DNA from: Caulochytrium protostelioides
Lineage: Eukaryota > Chytridiomycota > Caulochytriomycetes > Caulochytriales > Caulochytriaceae
DNA length: 64,000 nucleotides
Direction of reading: 5' to 3'
NCBI GenBank assembly: GCA_003615045.1
Contig: ML014132.1
Span: 113,152-177,151, forward strand
The position numbers were made by a program, and so were the translations under genes. Under the pieces are notes generated by a model, which was not told the origin of the DNA, made no database searches, and saw nothing but the letters and a program-made list of their open reading frames with translations. Within the stretch, counting starts at the first letter, position 1, and each line of letters opens with the position of its first letter. Positions 1-10,000 of the stretch are shown piece by piece.

Positions 1-1056
1 ATACGCTCTGACGATCCCTGTGTCCTGATACCTGATCCCATCCTCATAGGGCCCGATCATCCGCCATCTTCATTTTCCTTCCTGTGGCCATTCCCCTTTT
101 CTTCATTTTTGAAAATCAGCCATCGCCACGGGTTTCTCGACCCATGGTGATGGCTGATTGTCGAAAATGTCGGCTGAAGGACGTTAGGAACATGGTGCGA
201 TGACCGCTTTGAAGACGATACAGAGAATGAAAGACGGTCCTCTTCCCAGCGGACAGCCCGGCAGGGGCGGCGGATGCTCCAAGGACGAGTAAAGCTTCGA
301 AACGGACATGGATGCGCTTCGTCATCGGATACATAGGTCATGGCGTGACAACGCTCAAGACTGTGCGGCATTCGTCGCGGGTCGCCACAAAAGCACACTT
401 TCCTGCGTTGCTTTTGGTTTCCTTGACGTTCTTAAATTTCACATCGTGGGTTCGCATAGGGGCGATTTCCTTGACGTCTGGGGGATATGTGACTGCCATT
501 TTTCCTTATCCGCTTGGAAAGTTTCTCGTGATGCACTCGCCTCCTAGTGGATACCGTTTGGGGATGCCTCGTGACGACACCATGGAAAATATATGAAATG
601 CCGCCGAAACGCCACCGAGCCCCATAATCCAATACGACTTTCAACGGCCTGAACACTCACATCATTGTATTCTGTTTGATTCTTTTTCAACTATGCGTAG
701 TCAATTCGCCTTTTTGGACTTTCCACACCTCTCGCTCCTAACATTTGTCGACTTCCTACAGACGCGTGGTCCGTTAATCATTTTTTCGACGGACTTCGCC
801 CGTGACGCATCGACGCATGGCCGCGCACTCTCGTATGACCTGTGTGGCGCGTCGAGATCAGCGCTCCAACACTTCATGAATATTGTGCCCCGCTCTCGCT
901 CTTTTCGACGCTTCCACATCCTAACGCAGGGGTCTTCCCCCATGGCGGCTCCACGTCCATATCCATAATCCACTGCTCTCCTGCCGCGTCTCTCCAGCGA
1001 CACGACCGCTTGTGGTGATCGGCGGGACCGGAGCCCCAACCGGCCTCCTGACGGGA
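1..1056. other. intergenic stretch upstream of the zinc-finger gene
   Basis: No gene is supported here. Short open stretches exist on both strands, but none gives a recognisable protein and the base composition is more AT-rich than in the genes. The last few hundred bases presumably carry the promoter and 5' leader of the zinc-finger gene that starts at 1057. I see no clear TATA box. Confidence 0.5.
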
Positions 1057-3924
1057 ATGAATATGGAAAACCTGGCGCCACTCCTCGGAACCTCTGCGCC
1101 GCACGTGACTACGACCATGGAGCAGACTACGCTCCACCGGGACCCCGCGCATGCCCACGCGTTGGGCGGCGTCCACAGCCAGTCGTTCCACGGCCTGCGC
1201 TACCCGGACCCGCAGCACCAGCTCTGGCAGCAGGACCAGCTCCTGCTTCAGTACCTCACCGGCGCCCATCCGACCGCGGGCGGCCAGCACAGCCCGCTGC
1301 CGCTCCACGACGGGGCGACGCCCGCGCTGACGGCCGCGCTGACGCCGGCGACGACGGCTGGCGCGCTGACGCCACTGGCTTCGCTCTTCGGGCACAGCGC
1401 TGACGGAACGCCTCCGGACGGGCAGGTCCATCAGCCGCACCACCTGCGTGAGCGCATCGCGTCGCTCGAGGCCCGAGTGCCCCAGCCGGCCGTCGTCTAT
1501 ACCGTCCAGCAGCATCAGGATTATGATATCAAATTTCATCCACCAATAGACGGCGATGCGCTCCTCGGCCCCGTGGCCGCGAGCGCCTCGCCGTCGCTGG
1601 CCGCCCCTGCGGCCACTGCCACGACCCTCCAGGCGCCGCCGGCGCCGTCCCAGCCGCCGGCCTCGCAGGGGCAGGTCGCCCAAGCCGTCGGCGCCGACCC
1701 GGCCACCACGCTCGGCCAGCTGTTCAGTCATCTCGACATGACGCCGCCGATCGCGATGCTCGAGGGCACGCCACTCCCGCATCAGCACCACCACCACCAC
1801 CATCACCACCATCACCACGGCGCGACGGTCGCCGCTCAGGCTCAGGTGCAGGCGCGCGCTCAGGCGCAGGTTCAGGCCGACACAGCCACGAGCGCGCTGA
1901 ACCAGGCGCTGTTGATGCCGGTGTCCACGGTCGGCAGCGGGCCCGTCGCGCTCCCGTGCGGCGGCGCGAGTGCCAGCCAGACGACGGATGGCCCTCTCCG
2001 TCGCTCGGTCTCGCTCGGTTCTGACGTTGCCCACCGCCACCGGCACGCGCACGCGCCTCACCCGCAGCAGACGTTGAATGCGGCTCTCAAGAATGTGACG
2101 CAGCAAGCGATGGCGGCCGCCACCACGGCCCCCTCGCTGCTGTCCCGCTCCATTGTCGAGGCCGGTCTGGCGCTGGCGGGCGCAAGTCTCTCGAGCGCGT
2201 TGTCGCTGCCGTCGGCGACGCTGCCGACGTTGACACCCGTGTCCACGGCTCCCGTCTCGTTCGGTGGCGCGTCGGCCGGCTCGGCGCTCTTTACCGGCTC
2301 GTCCGTCAGCCCCGCGGCCGGCCAAAGCACCAGCAGCCATGGCGGTCCCATGGTCCCCATCAAGGCCTCGATGCACAGCAGCCCGCCGCTGACGCCGCTC
2401 AGTATGCGTATGACCCAGACGCCGGTCACCATCGCCCACAGCCAGGGCTACAGCCATGGCCACGCGGCCCAGCACGCAGCGCACGGCATGTTTTTGGTTC
2501 CGCCGGATATGATGTACGGCACGGCGCCGTCGCCGACGCCGACGCCGACCCAAGCGACGTCGCCCGCGCTTTCGGCCATTTCGGGCTTCTCGCACTCGCC
2601 GACCTCTGCCTACCCGCCGGCGACCTGCGAGGGGGCGACCCGCTGCGGCGGCCACTTGCAGACGGCCTCGGCTCTGCTCGCGAGCACGATGCCGAGCCAC
2701 ATGCCGAGCCTATCGTTGATGCCGACGATCTCCACGAACGCCGACGCGCTAGACCTGTCCATGTTCCAGTTCCCGAATGCCGTCTCGCCGTCTCAGCAGA
2801 ACGTCACGTTCACCGTGACACCGGCCGCCGGCGAAGCGCCGGTGCTGGCGCCGTCCACGGGCCCGCCGCCCTCGGCCGCGGCTGCGGCGGTCGCGCGCAA
2901 CAAGAATGCGACGATTGCGACGTCGCTGCTGCTTCTGCCGCCGGGCGCCATCGACTTTATGACGCCTGAGCAGGCTGAGGCGACCGTCGAAGCGCTGAAC
3001 CTCGCGACGCCGCGGGTCGCCTCGGCCGTGGCGCGCAAGTCCAAGCGCGACCGCCGTCGCGCCGCGACCTCGCCGACGGGCGGCCATGTCGCCGGCGGCC
3101 GCGGGTCTGGTCACGCCTCGGTGGCGGCGGCGACGACGACGGGGGCGACGACGACGGGGGCGACCGCCGTGGCGTGTCATGCGGCCATCAAGAGCGAGGC
3201 CAGCCAGGATCAGACCTCTGCTGCGGACGCGTCGCTGGTGCCGTCGGCCGCGTCGGCGGCCGAGGAGACGCCGCGCGTGCGCCGCGGCCGCCCGGCCACG
3301 AAGGATCCCGACCAGTGCTACCCGTGCCCCGAGTGCGGCCACGAGTTCTCGCGTCGCTACAACCTGCGCCAGCACATGCAGATCCATACCGAGACGCGCG
3401 CGCGTGAGCACAACTGCACACACTGCCCTCGCACCTACTTCCGTCTCGCGGATCTGCAGCGGCACCTGCGCACGCACACGACGGGTCCGCGGTTCGTGTG
3501 CCCCGGATGTGCGCGCGGGTTCCGCCGCGGGGACGCGCTACGCCGCCATGTCGTGCGGTGCCGCGGCGCGGGGCTGCTGTCGTCGGTCGCGGCGCCGCAT
3601 GCCGGCATGCCGCCGCTCGTCCGCTCGGCATCGATGGGCTTCGCGCACCACGAGCACGCCCATCCCCACGCCCACCATGCCGCGGTGCTTGCCGGCGCCG
3701 GCGCCGGCGGTCTCGACCACCCGGCCTTCCATGACCTTGCTTACGCGATGGCGCGGCCGGCCTCCGCGATGGCGTTCTCCTCGACATCGCGGGCGTCCGT
3801 CTCGTCCGGATCGAGCGAGACAGGCGACGACGACGAGCTCGGCGACGGCAGCGGCAGTGGCAGTGGCAGCGGTTTCGGCATTCTCAGCCACAGCCTGAGC
3901 ACGAGCAGCCGCAGGACCACCTGA
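1057..3924 (+). CDS. C2H2 zinc-finger transcription factor (three fingers)
   Basis: A single-exon protein of 955 aa, probably a nuclear sequence-specific DNA-binding regulator. The first 750 residues are low-complexity Ala/Pro/Thr/Ser with a run of about 12 His near 1784-1818. A basic, AT-hook-like motif (RVRRGRPATK) precedes three adjacent fingers. Finger 1 has C757/C760 with H773/H777, finger 2 has C787/C790 with H803/H807, and finger 3 has C815/C818 with H831 and a final Cys (C835), so it is C2HC. The tail is His/Ala/Gly-rich and ends in Ser/Gly repeats. The open frame continues upstream to a GTG at 1012, but the first ATG is at 1057. An MNM start with further in-frame Met residues makes the exact start slightly uncertain. 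The fingers are clear, but target genes and orthology cannot be read from the sequence. Confidence 0.85.
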   Translation: MNMENLAPLLGTSAPHVTTTMEQTTLHRDPAHAHALGGVHSQSFHGLRYPDPQHQLWQQDQLLLQYLTGAHPTAGGQHSPLPLHDGATPALTAALTPATTAGALTPLASLFGHSADGTPPDGQVHQPHHLRERIASLEARVPQPAVVYTVQQHQDYDIKFHPPIDGDALLGPVAASASPSLAAPAATATTLQAPPAPSQPPASQGQVAQAVGADPATTLGQLFSHLDMTPPIAMLEGTPLPHQHHHHHHHHHHHGATVAAQAQVQARAQAQVQADTATSALNQALLMPVSTVGSGPVALPCGGASASQTTDGPLRRSVSLGSDVAHRHRHAHAPHPQQTLNAALKNVTQQAMAAATTAPSLLSRSIVEAGLALAGASLSSALSLPSATLPTLTPVSTAPVSFGGASAGSALFTGSSVSPAAGQSTSSHGGPMVPIKASMHSSPPLTPLSMRMTQTPVTIAHSQGYSHGHAAQHAAHGMFLVPPDMMYGTAPSPTPTPTQATSPALSAISGFSHSPTSAYPPATCEGATRCGGHLQTASALLASTMPSHMPSLSLMPTISTNADALDLSMFQFPNAVSPSQQNVTFTVTPAAGEAPVLAPSTGPPPSAAAAAVARNKNATIATSLLLLPPGAIDFMTPEQAEATVEALNLATPRVASAVARKSKRDRRRAATSPTGGHVAGGRGSGHASVAAATTTGATTTGATAVACHAAIKSEASQDQTSAADASLVPSAASAAEETPRVRRGRPATKDPDQCYPCPECGHEFSRRYNLRQHMQIHTETRAREHNCTHCPRTYFRLADLQRHLRTHTTGPRFVCPGCARGFRRGDALRRHVVRCRGAGLLSSVAAPHAGMPPLVRSASMGFAHHEHAHPHAHHAAVLAGAGAGGLDHPAFHDLAYAMARPASAMAFSSTSRASVSSGSSETGDDDELGDGSGSGSGSGFGILSHSLSTSSRRTT

Positions 3925-4430
3925 TAACGGCGCGCGGCCTCCGCTCATCCGCGATAAAAGTATCACGGCTCGGGGTTCTGCCTATGGCAGCCTGGGCGCG
4001 TCTCACTTCCCACTCCCAGTTCCCTTTCATTTTCCTACATTTAGCCGGACACTCCTTCCTGCTACTTGATCGTATTTGACCCATATGGGCATGGCAACTA
4101 AACTACAAAAGGGTCCTAACTTGACTTGATCAACACGATGATACATAAACGACGACCGCGACGATGACCATCGAGGCGACCCACCCCTATGACGCTTCCT
4201 TAGCCGTTTAACGACTTTTTCGCCATGCCATCACCTACCCCCTTTTCCCCCACTATTTTTTTAACGAGATCGTCTATGCAGGCCCTTCCTTACCTCACGG
4301 GCATACCGTGCCCTCTGGTGTTGTGCGGATGTGAAGTTTGTTAATTAAGTAGCCGAAAGGCTGCACAGGCGCCTCCCAGGGCTGTCAGTCAACCTGACGA
4401 CGGTGCCGCTCAACTGACGGCCCGGCGCCC
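3925..4430. other. intergenic, 3' flank of the zinc-finger gene
   Basis: No gene is seen. The stretch is AT-rich compared with its neighbours and contains T-rich runs around 4205-4265, plausibly the 3' untranslated and termination region of the zinc-finger gene. It ends at the TATA-like motif ahead of the Fanzor relic. Confidence 0.45.
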
Positions 4431-4438
4431 TATATAAA
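4431..4438 (+). promoter_or_regulatory. TATA-like element upstream of the Fanzor relic
   Basis: TATATAAA lies in otherwise GC-rich DNA, about 170 bases before the first ATG of the decayed nuclease gene. Position and match fit a core promoter for that gene or its element. This is inferred from the motif only. Confidence 0.35.
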
Positions 4439-4557
4439 CCGCGTGTGAGAGGATGATGATGAGCGGATGGATTGTTGGGATTGGCCCATCTTCCGGGCTC
4501 GTATCACAGACCTCATGGCCCCCTTAATTCCGCAGCCCTCGTTAACGCTCATCCCCC

Positions 4558-4583
4558 GTCCCTCCAAATCTCTTTGGAGGGAC
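4558..4583 (+). repeat. perfect 11-bp hairpin before the Fanzor relic
   Basis: GTCCCTCCAAA (4558-4568) and its exact reverse complement (4573-4583) are separated by four bases (TCTC). The hairpin ends 22 bases before the ATG at 4606. In RNA it would form a strong stem-loop in the leader of the decayed nuclease gene. It could be a structural RNA remnant, a translational control element or part of the element's boundary; the sequence does not decide which. Confidence 0.7.
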
Positions 4584-4605
4584 CTCCTGCGCGGTTCTGA
4601 CTAAA

Positions 4606-6416
4606 ATGGCTGACGCCGAGGGCGTCAGCGTCGGCAGCGCCGACACGAGTAGCGACACGAGTAGCGACGTCGATCCGACCGTGCCGAGAAGCTGAAGCGG
4701 CGCGAGGACGAAACGGAGACGGTGGTCAAGGCTGCGCTGCTCAAGTACCTGCAAGGCAAGGACAGACGGCGGGTCCGAGACGCGGGTCCGAGACCTCCGC
4801 GCGCGCGTGGAGGTTTTCTCTCAGCGCTACCACATCGCCAGCATCGCGCTGTCCGGCCTGCTCAAGCGATGCTTCGACGGCGTTGAAGATGTCAGGGATG
4901 CGAAGCTGCCTGACCTGACAAATTTGAACTATCTATCAGTAGCGTATGCTGGGCATCGCGGGCACTAGTAAGCTAGATCCCGACGTGCGCGATTAGTATC
5001 GGGACTTCCCGTTGCTGGCTGCCAGATTGCCCACACAGCGCCACCGCAGAGCACCGGGGGGGCCACCCTGGCGTTCCGCAAGCTGGAAGGCAAGAACTAC
5101 ACGTTCACTGACACCATCGACAGTGACGGGACCAGCGTGTGCGTCCACTTCGAGCGAAAGATGGCCGACGTCGTGCTGATTGTCACGGCGGCCCCCGGAA
5201 TCAAGAACCCGGTGCTCAGCAGCCCCGATCAGACTGAGCAGCCGTCAGCAGGCAGCCCCCCCTCAGATCCCTGGCGGAAAACCTGGATCAGACCGAGCAA
5301 CCCCCGGGAGACGGCGCCCATCAGACCGAACAGCCTCCGGGAGACAGCCCCGATCAGACCAAAAAAACTCTTGGCAAAGAGCCTGGATCAGTACTGCATC
5401 ATCGGCAACGACCCGGGCCGCACCAACATCTTCTATATGGCCATGGTGGGGCCCAAAGGCCATGTCGTCAGCTGGAAGTTGAGTCGAAAGCATTACTATG
5501 TGGAAGCCGGCATGACATCCGCCCAAAAGCAGTCAGAGGCCTGGCAGCGCCACTTGAAATAGCCGCTGCTGCGGCTGTCCGGAGTGTGCTTCAAGGACAC
5601 AGCGCTCGACGTGCACCACCGCCTCCTGGAGGTGTGGCTCGCTACGTACGATCCGCTGTGGGCCGAGTTCCTGAAGCCGCGCTGGGTCTGTACGGTGGCA
5701 AGCAACGCGTGTTTGACAAGTTCATGAACCGCGTCGCCATGGGGGCGACCACGGAGATGAAGCCCGTGGTCGCTGAAGTGGTGATCGCTTATGGCGCCTC
5801 CTAGTTTGCCTCCGGAGGCAAGATTGAGATCTCGGTTCCAACCGCTCGCGCGTACAAGGCGTGCGCCCAGCGCTTCCGCACGGTCCTAGTCGACGAGTTC
5901 CGGACGACCCAGGTGCATGCCGAGACGAACGAGATCCTGACCAAGGTGAAATCCCGGGACCCGACGCAGGTGCCGATCGCTCGCGCGTCCCGGGCGAGCG
6001 TTGCCCAAACCGCGCCTGCGGCCGTGAATCCGGTCCGCATGCGTGGGGCGAGCGCTCGCTCGACGGCGCCGACGCGGGTCAACCCGCCCCGCCGTGCTCG
6101 CGCGGGTGCTTCCGCGGCCGAGCCGACGCCGGCCTCCCCGGCCCGCAAGACCCTGGTTTATGCCCAGATGAATGTGGTCCTGAAACCCGGCGAACGCCGG
6201 CGCCAGGGAACCACGGTTCGTGGCTTGCTATGGTATGAAGCCACCCACGGCAAGTTGGTGAACCGCGACCTCAATGCCGCGATGAACATCCGACGCCGTC
6301 TGGCCTTACCCGCCAGACCGATAGCGCTGTGCAACTCGGGGCAAACCAGGTTGCAGCCCGTGGTCGGCAAAGTCACGCCGAACCGAATGCGGGTCTGCTT
6401 CGGTAGGGACCCCTAG
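4606..6416 (+). pseudogene. decayed Fanzor1-type (TnpB-like) RuvC nuclease gene
   Basis: Fanzors are eukaryotic RNA-guided DNA nucleases related to bacterial TnpB, carried by transposable elements. Conserved pieces appear in order: a Lys/Glu-rich start (about 4683-4765); an N-terminal block ending LPDLTNL (4786-4930); MLGIAGTSK followed by FPLLAARLPT (4943-5040); a segment beginning FRKLEGKNYTF (5074 on); RuvC-I (NDPGRTN, Asp codon 5410); LWAEFLKPR (about 5660); RuvC-II (VDEFRTTQ, Glu codon 5895); and RuvC-III (NRDLNAAMNI, Asp codon 6267). All three catalytic acids survive. The frame is broken by TGA at 4693, a 12-bp direct repeat (4770-4781, 4783-4794) that shifts frame, another shift near 4935, TAG at 4994, a probable large deletion near 5050-5070, TAG at 5560, a shift near 5680 and TAG at 5802. 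The last frame stays open from 5805 to 6416, so part of it may still be translated. No splice-site set restores it. An Ala/Arg-rich insert lies between RuvC-II and RuvC-III, and I see no zinc-binding Cys pairs there. Identification rests on motif recognition. Confidence 0.8.
5227..5362 (+). repeat. 33-bp tandem repeat inside the Fanzor relic
   Basis: Units starting at 5286, 5319 and 5352 are spaced exactly 33 bases apart, with a diverged copy at 5227. Each encodes an 11-residue unit of the type IRPSNPRETAP, so the repeat keeps the frame. It lies just before RuvC-I and makes a proline-rich linker. Confidence 0.7.
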
Positions 6417-6529
6417 GGGGCACCACCGAAGATTGGTGTGCGCATAGGGTCAGAATATGGACGACCGCGTTAAACTCAATATACAGAAAGGATAAAGAAT
6501 GGAAGAAGGGTAAAGGATAAAATGGTAAA

Positions 6530-7008
6530 AGAATCTTTTCATCTTTCAACCCCTGGGAGAGATGAGGACGACCATCCAAAGACACGAAGACTTTTCAGAT
6601 CCATGGATTTGTGGTTCCACGCCCCCTGTGGAGATCGGCCATCGAGATTTTCCCGAGTTGTGGGAGCCATCAGGAATGCGAGGACACCCTTGACCCAGAG
6701 GCCATAGTGACCGTTGTCATTCTCCAGCCTCATCAGCGAGATGATCAGCTTCTGATCAACTCCAGGCACCAGCATAACATCGTTGATGACTAGTTTTTCA
6801 CCCTCGATTCCCCCACGTCTCGTAGGGTGACGGTTCCCACATGGGTTCCGCCTAGTCGTTGACCTCCAGCAGCAAAGACATGGACTAGTTCAGGAAAGGA
6901 GCGCATGTCATCTAGGAGACTGGCGTCGCTGGTCATGTGTCTGGTTGCACCAGTGTCAGTGAGATCACGAGTACATGTGCAACGAGATATCGATAAAAGT
7001 AAATACAT
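6530..7008 (-). mobile_element. Ty1/copia retrotransposon fragment (protease region)
   Basis: Read on the minus strand, 7008-6790 encodes a copia-type aspartic protease core: the active-site motif DTGATRHMTSD, then AAGGQRLGG and a GTVTL strand. After a one-step frameshift near 6790 the homology continues as VINDVMLVPGVDQKLI and LMRLENDNGHYGLWVKG, which match the stretch joining protease to the integrase zinc region in copia Pol proteins. Matches fade before 6600, where SLRVFG resembles a motif near the end of copia integrase and may mark an internal deletion. No LTR, reverse transcriptase or RNase H is visible. It is a dead fragment whose edge lies about 30 bases beyond the stop of the CSC1-like gene. 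Confidence 0.75.
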
Positions 7009-7039
7009 GCACCGGGCAGTGCATCGATTTAGGCGTTGA

Positions 7040-10000
7040 TTAGGTGTTTAACGAGTCGGCCTGCCACTCCGAAAGAGCCTGGCTTTCGATCTGAACGCTG
7101 CGGCCGTCTGGCGGGATCCAGGCGCCGCCGACCTGCACATCGAGCGCTGTCCCAACTTCTCGAATCACGTCCTTCACCGCTCCATACGCGTCTAGCGGTA
7201 GCCACAAACTGAGCACGCCCTGGCGCAGGCACGGATGACCAAAAAGCTCGCGCCACTCGCGCGTCTCGTTGCCGCCCTCACCTGCGCGGTAGTGGCGCGC
7301 GAGCGTGCTGTCGGCCAGCGCGTACCGCGAGGCGGTGATGAACTCACGGCCGACACCGTTTAAGCTCGCTTCGGAGGCGGCACCCGCGAGGGGGCCGGCG
7401 CTGCCGTCCGTGCGGCCACTCGCGGGCGCGCTGTCGGGCCCGTGGCGCAGCAGCCCGATGTCGGTGCCGCCGCCGGCGCTCGCGAGCGGATCGGCCGTGG
7501 GCGCGGCGCTGAGGGCGCTAATGGGCGCTGTGGCCAGCGGCCGCACTAGCACCGGCGATGCGGAGACAGGGGGCCGGCGGGCGATGTCGGAGGCGACCCA
7601 CAAGCGACTCGTGGGGGTCATGACGCCCGGCGTCACGGGGAGGTCGGCGTCGGCGTCGGCATCGACGTGGTTCGCGTCCGCGGATGGAGCGCTCGGGTAG
7701 CCCCGCCGGACAAAGGAAGTCGTCGCGTGCGCGTGGCCCGGGAGCTCGAGATACGGCAGGACGGAGGGCGAGACGGCGACGGCAATGCATGCGTCCGGGG
7801 CGTCGGCGCTGGCCTCGGCGCGGTGCGCCGCGGCGTAGCCGCTGTAGCGGCCCGACGGGGAGGGCACGGGCGCCGTGCCCGGCATCATGATGTCGTTCTG
7901 GCGCTGCGTCGAGGACGCGCGCGGGCGCCGCTGGACCATCCCGACGGTGCCGCAGGCGTTGGTGGTGTGTGAGCGCGAGCGCGACGGAGAGCCCCCGGGC
8001 GTTACGGACCGCAGTAGCGACGTCTCGATGAGGAGCTCCCGCGGGCCGTCAATGGAGACGGTATTGCGGATCGCTTCGCGCGGGTCTTCGTAGGCCGAGG
8101 CGACCTCGATACCGCTGGACGAAGCGGCCAGCTCGGTGGTCGACTTGGGCGGCATGAGCGAGACGGAGAGCGGCGCGGGCGCGATGCCATGCGAAGCGAT
8201 GGCGGAGCTGGCGCCCGCCGCGGGCCCCGGCGATGGGACGGCCATGACGTTGGCGGTCACGGCGTGTGCGGGGACGATGGCGTCCATGGGGGCGTCCGTG
8301 ATGGCGGTCTGGGCAGTCTGGGCGAGCTGCATCGCGACGTGTTCGGCGTCACGGATGCGTTTGTGGGCCTGGTCAATGACCGCTTGGGCGGGCACGCCCA
8401 TCATCAAGGCAGCGGAGTGACCCGAGTAGATCTGAACCATGGCGGTGATAAAGATCAAAAAGAGCAGAAACCCTGCGGGCGCGTACGACTTCTTGAGCAG
8501 AAAATAGCCGCTGAGCACGATCTGGTGGAGATAAAGGCCCGTGAACATCTGTCGGGAGGCGGTAAAGAGAAAGTTGCCGCCGCTCTGTGTCGGGAAGCTG
8601 TAGACGTACATAAAGTTGTAGCGGTAGATCACGACCCAGACGCTAAAGTAGACGGCAACGAAGAGCAGAATCAGGGGCGCGATGTCGGCGTACACAAGGC
8701 CGATTGTGGCAATGAGGCTGTGCTTGGCCAGCGCTTGGCCGGCCGCGAAGCGGGGTGGGCGCATCCCGTCGCGGGTGACGCGCGGGGAGGGGTTGCGCCA
8801 GAAGAAGGACCCGAGGTGTGTGAGGATATCAAACGGCCGGATGAGCTCGAGGCCGCCCATGATGCAGGTCTGGAACAGGACGTAGTTGATAAAGAATGTC
8901 GAGACAGGAGGCGCCGACTTGGCGAGGGTGTCGAGGATATTGGCCGGGTTGAGCCCCCAGGACTCGAGGTTCGAGAGTGTGGATCCGGCAATGACACCGA
9001 CGAGCAACACGTTGATGATGAGGAAGGCGTAGTAAATTTGAATTAGGCTGCGCTCGACACTGAGCCACGTGGGGTGGCCGGCGAGCACGAGCAGGTAGCG
9101 GAGGCAGATGGGCAGGATGGCCGTCAGGATCGACATGGCGAGCGACGGGATCAGGCCCTGGATGAGGCCCGTGATGCTGTCGTCCATGGAGGTGAGTGGC
9201 TTCAGCGCCGACGAAATCTGGTCGAGGTTCTGGATCTGGGCGACGGAGTTGATCGCTGTGGAGAGTACGCTCCAGAAGACGATGACGACGCCCGAGGCGA
9301 GCAGGAACAGGACCCACCGCATGCGGCGCTCCATCACGTTCAGGCGCAGGTTCTGCCAGTAAATATCGCGTGGATCGACGCCAATGTAGCGCTCCTGCAT
9401 GATGCCCGGCGTGTGGTGCAGATTGGCCATGACGGCGATGTGCGGGCTGACAAGGTTGTTGAAGACGACAAAGACCGAGTTGAACGACCGCTTGCGCCAG
9501 CGCAAGTACCATGACCGCTTCGGTCGCGACCGCAGCGCCCGCGCCTCGCTGAGCCGCTCTTCCTGGACGCGGCCGATCTCGTCGTTGAGCAGCGCAATCG
9601 CGCTGATCAGCTGCCGGATCTGGCTCAGCTGCTTGGGCGACCACATGCCCGAGGCCGTCATGGGACGCCCTGGCGGATCGCTCTCGGACGGTCGCGCCAC
9701 CACCGCCGCCGCCGCCGCCGACGCCGAGGGCTGCCGCGAGATCCGCTGCGAGAGACTGCGAACGACGGACGGCGAGGGCGGCCGCGACGCGGGGCGATCG
9801 GGGCGGTGGGGGAGCATGGGCGACGATGCGTCGATGCCCGTCATGTCGCCGGCATGCACGCCCGCGGTGTCGGCCACGGCGTTGCCCTCGCCATCCAACT
9901 CGCCGTTGTAGCCCCGTTGTTGTTCCGCGGCCGCCTGCGGCGCGCTTTCGGCAGCCGCGAGGGCCCGGGGCGGCGGGTCCAGGGTCAGCTGCAGGAGATG

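Noticed and set aside
874-2700. Long minus-strand open frame (608 codons) opposite the zinc-finger gene
   Set aside because: It mirrors the codon bias of the plus-strand gene (Arg/Ala/Gly-rich shadow) and has no domain; the plus strand carries the zinc fingers.
5861-6238. Alternative 125-codon plus-strand frame overlapping the relic's last part
   Set aside because: The other frame (5805-6416) carries the RuvC-II and RuvC-III motifs; this one is an out-of-frame shadow.
4606-6416. Reading the Fanzor remains as an intact multi-exon gene
   Set aside because: The breaks do not fall at GT-AG pairs; one coincides with a 12-bp direct duplication and homologous sequence continues directly across the in-frame stops at 4994, 5560 and 5802, so they are lesions rather than introns.
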